This document shows, piece after piece, positions 12,961 through 14,726 of a DNA stretch of 14,726 bases (its first letter is position 1; each line of letters opens with the position of its first letter). This stretch comes from JAXHUH01 sp034211175 (GTDB lineage: Bacteria > Actinomycetota > Acidimicrobiia > Acidimicrobiales > CAIXPF01): assembly GCA_034211175.1 (NCBI GenBank), contig JAXHUH010000195.1:1-14726 (forward strand), given 5' to 3'. The position numbers and the translations under genes were made by a program. The notes under the pieces are model-generated. The model was not told the origin of the DNA. It saw nothing but the letters and a program-made list of their open reading frames with translations, and did no database searches.

Positions 12961-13729
12961 TCAGGCCCTGCACCAGCTGCGCGCGAGTGGCAGCAGTTCG
13001 TGTGTCGACAGAAGCACGGCCTCTGCCCGTTCCGGCGTGGCACTGGCGAGGTCGCGCGCTTCCGCTCGCCGGTCAGCGCCGACGCAGGAGACCGCCAGGC
13101 TGTACCTCGAACGAATGGTCTCGGCGTGGTCGGTGCCGAGGCGGTCGGCGGAGGTGGCGTGGATCAACGCCTGCCGGCTCTGGCTGAGTTGGCCGTGGAG
13201 CCGCCACAACTCGGCGAGCCGGCCGACGAAGCGGTCCGAGCCGAGCGGTTGGCGGCCGGTCCAGTGAGATCTGGGTGCGGCGATCAGCGAGCCGAGCCGC
13301 CCTCGCAGCCGGCGAGGGCGGCTCGGACGGCCTCGACAACGTCGGCGTAGTCGGCGGGGTTGTCGCTCCCGGGACCGGCACGGCGAGCTGGTCAGCGAGT
13401 GGGCCGACGTGGATGTGCGCGGGTGAGTCCTCAGGGTTGAGCACCAGGACCCGGCGCGTGGACGGACGGGAAGCCTCACCGGCCAGGTAGGCGGCGGTCA
13501 GCTCCCACTGGCAGATCCGGCTCTTCGGATGGTCCTCCGAGTACACGGCGAGAAGCGTCCGGCGCCGGGCGAGGCCCTCATGGGCGGCGGGCGTGACGCC
13601 ACCGAACGGCTCGACCTCGGACTCGTCGACCCAGCAGGTGATCCCGCCGGCCTCGAGCGCCGCGACGAGCGCATTCACCCACGGCTTGTACGACCACCGG
13701 TGGCTGATGAACAAGTCCCACCACCCCAC
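12961..13729 (-). pseudogene. Degraded TIR-domain gene, remnant of a TIR / P-loop NTPase / TPR (NLR-like) protein
   Basis: From GTG 13729 about 120 residues encode a TIR domain: WWDLFISHRWSYKPWV, ITCWVDESEVEPFG, RTLLAVYSEDHPKSRICQWE with Glu76 in the place of the TIR catalytic Glu, and VLVLNPED. At about 13372 the sense passes to another frame (SDNPADYADVVEAVRAALA), which hits a stop at 13284-13286. It then passes to a third frame (LIAAPRSHWTGRQPLGSD, then RFVGRLAELWRLHGQL), typical of the entry to a STAND/AAA NTPase. It jumps without any Walker motifs to a TPR-like end (DRLGTDHAETIRSRYSLAV ... RRAEARDLA) and stops at 12961. Intact relatives would carry an NTPase and TPR array, so several hundred residues are missing. 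TIR domains in bacteria often cleave NAD in antiphage or signalling systems. The TIR domain alone could still be translated. Confidence 0.8.
13292..13326. repeat. Perfect 15-bp inverted repeat with 5-nt loop inside the TIR pseudogene
   Basis: ccgagccgccctcgc (13292-13306) is the exact reverse complement of gcgagggcggctcgg (13312-13326), with spacer agccg. It sits at the point where the second frame change in the TIR remnant occurs. It could act as a transcription terminator on either strand, but no T-run follows on either side. Confidence 0.9.
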
Positions 13730-13739
13730 CGACTGCGTT

Positions 13740-13746
13740 CCTCCCC
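13740..13746 (-). promoter_or_regulatory. Ribosome-binding site candidate for the TIR remnant
   Basis: GGGGAGG on the minus strand lies 10 nt before GTG 13729, where TIR homology begins. An in-frame ATG at 13846 exists, but the extra 39 residues are Ser/Arg-rich with no TIR similarity. Confidence 0.4.
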
Positions 13747-13864
13747 GCTCGTCCCTGGCCGACGAACAGGACCATCTCGCGCCGTGCGTTGATCCGTCTG
13801 CCGAGGCTGGTTCGTGGGACGGGCGGTGGGCGCGTTCCGCTCTCACGTTGCGGGCGCAATTCGT

Positions 13865-13892
13865 GCCGTGACGTGGCGGGCGGCGTCACGGC
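13865..13892. repeat. 9-bp inverted repeat upstream of the TIR remnant
   Basis: GCCGTGACG (13865-13873) and CGTCACGGC (13884-13892) are exact reverse complements with a 10-nt spacer. The spaced palindrome lies about 135 nt upstream of the TIR start. It could be an operator or a hairpin; nothing shows which. Confidence 0.6.
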
Positions 13893-14036
13893 GTCAAGGT
13901 CGTTCGACCCGCCTCCCAAGTGTTGCGCTCGGCTTCTTGGCGTGACCGGCGGTGCTCGTAAGTGCCTCCAGGGGCGCTCGCACAACACAAGCGCTCCGGG
14001 GCGCTCCACCTTGACCCGTTCCTTCCGCCCGATGGT

Positions 14037-14053
14037 GGGGAGGTCGCCTCCCC
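14037..14053. repeat. 7-bp hairpin in the gene-poor stretch
   Basis: GGGGAGG (14037-14043) and CCTCCCC (14047-14053) are exact reverse complements with a 3-nt TCG loop. Function unknown. Confidence 0.5.
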
Positions 14054-14661
14054 TCCCTCCGGTCGGGAGCGCACCCCTGCCAGATTCCCGTTTCGTTGCG
14101 GTCGTCGGGTTCCGTGCCCTGTGCTGATGGGAGCCGTTCGCGCAGGTTGGACGGTTCGCGTTGACCCACGAAGCAGCGCCGAGTTGTACAACGTGCGCCG
14201 CGTCCCGCGCGCGGTTTCGCAATGCGCGAAGCGTGCCCATAGAGCAAGGCGACTCATCCGCTTCGATCGGTCGCTCGGCGCCGAGGAGCATCGGCTCGAC
14301 TCGCCTGCAGAGCTCCACCGCTGCCTCGCCGCGATCTAGGTACGTACTCTCATGGTCATCGTCGTTCCCGTGGGGAGCTGCCTTGTCTTCCTGCTAGGTC
14401 GAGGCGGCTGTGGGCGCGTCTTCGTGCTGCTCCCGGTGCGGCATCGCTCTGCCGGCAACGCAGCGTCTCCGGCGAGAGGGAGGCGCGGCGCCTCAATGGA
14501 TTGGCGTTACCGATCGCCATGGGTCGAACCTCGCGCGGCCGGGAGAGTTCACTGCTGGGCGGGTGCGCGTACGTGACAGTGCTACTTCTCGTTCGCCTCC
14601 TGTGCTGCTAGCCCCGAATGGTCATGGCGAATGTGATTCGGTGATGTGCGGGTGCGCGGAA

Positions 14662-14725
14662 GAGCCCTTCTGAGCTGGGAAGATGTGGGTTGTCGAGATC
14701 CACAAGCTCCAGAACAGAAGGGCTC
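14662..14725. repeat. 64-bp interrupted palindrome at the right edge, possible insertion-sequence end
   Basis: GAGCCCTTCTG (14662-14672) and CAGAAGGGCTC (14715-14725) are exact 11-bp inverted repeats. Inside them CTGG/CCAG and then TGTGG/CCACA also pair, leaving an 11-nt loop, so the whole unit folds into one long stem. Such nested symmetry suits a transposon terminus, a small non-autonomous element or a regulatory hairpin. No transposase is visible in the window, and the sequence stops one base after the right arm, as happens when a contig ends in a repeated element. The insertion-sequence identity is inference; I cannot name a family. Confidence 0.5.
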
Positions 14726-14726
14726 C

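Larger units (their letters stand above)
13730..14660. other. Gene-poor stretch of about 930 nt, no convincing gene
   Basis: Open frames here are short, overlap each other on both strands, and translate into Arg/Ser/Pro-rich strings without a recognisable domain. Codon use differs from the genes to the left: third-position G/C is less marked, and base composition looks less GC-rich from about 14330 on. It contains a 9-bp and a 7-bp hairpin (listed separately). I see no tRNA, no array and no transposase. It may be decayed accessory DNA beside the TIR remnant. Confidence 0.5.

Noticed and set aside
13519..13527. GGCTCTTC-like motif resembling an insertion-sequence end, partner of the right-edge sequence
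   Set aside because: It lies within conserved TIR coding sequence (around CQWEL), so the match is chance.
13578..14318. 246-codon minus-strand frame over the gene-poor stretch and the TIR start
   Set aside because: Arg/Pro-rich without homology, and its 3' part overlaps the TIR coding region in the wrong frame.
14410..14673. 87-codon plus-strand frame reaching the right-edge palindrome
   Set aside because: No recognisable domain, no ribosome-binding site, and overlapping frames of similar length; one CxxC-like pair is not enough.

Overview
This is high-GC chromosomal DNA with the marks of an actinobacterium. It encodes an InhA-like enoyl-ACP reductase, an F420-dependent NADP reductase, the mycothiol ligase MshC, and a thrS-HIT gene pair that also occurs in mycobacteria. 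F420 plus mycothiol together point to Actinobacteria. My guess is an Acidimicrobiia-like lineage, because gene order and protein details differ from mycobacteria, but the sequence alone does not prove this.

Layout from left to right. 1-504 (-): 5' part of a thiamine-diphosphate enzyme resembling benzoylformate decarboxylase, cut by the window edge. 692-3084 (+): two tandem, translationally coupled CNNM/CorC-type membrane proteins. 3329-4333 (+): secreted coiled-coil M23 peptidase. 4544-6343 (+): secreted propeller-like protein ending in five GDWDGDG repeats. 6401-6772 (-): small VOC/glyoxalase-fold protein. 6888-7655 (-): FabI/InhA enoyl reductase. 7766-9630 (+): F420:NADP oxidoreductase followed closely by mshC. 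9704-12912 (+): thrS, a HIT-family Ap4A phosphorylase-like gene and a two-TM membrane protein. 12961-13729 (-): a broken TIR-domain gene. 13730-14726: about 1 kb with no convincing gene, several hairpins, and a 64-bp inverted-repeat structure at the right edge that may be a mobile-element end.

Most of the window is ordinary core genome: cell envelope, lipid synthesis, redox cofactors and translation. Several genes (the TPP enzyme, the F420 reductase, probably thrS and the two-TM protein) have a TANNNT -10 box 6-8 nt before the start codon, the geometry expected of leaderless mRNAs.

The accessory part is the right end. There a TIR protein, apparently of the TIR / P-loop NTPase / TPR (NLR-like) architecture, has decayed. 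It has one 1-nt frameshift at a CCCGGG site, a second frame change at a perfect 15-bp palindrome, and an internal loss of the whole NTPase core. I see no intact new system. This degraded immune-type gene next to a possible insertion-sequence end is the most notable thing in the window.
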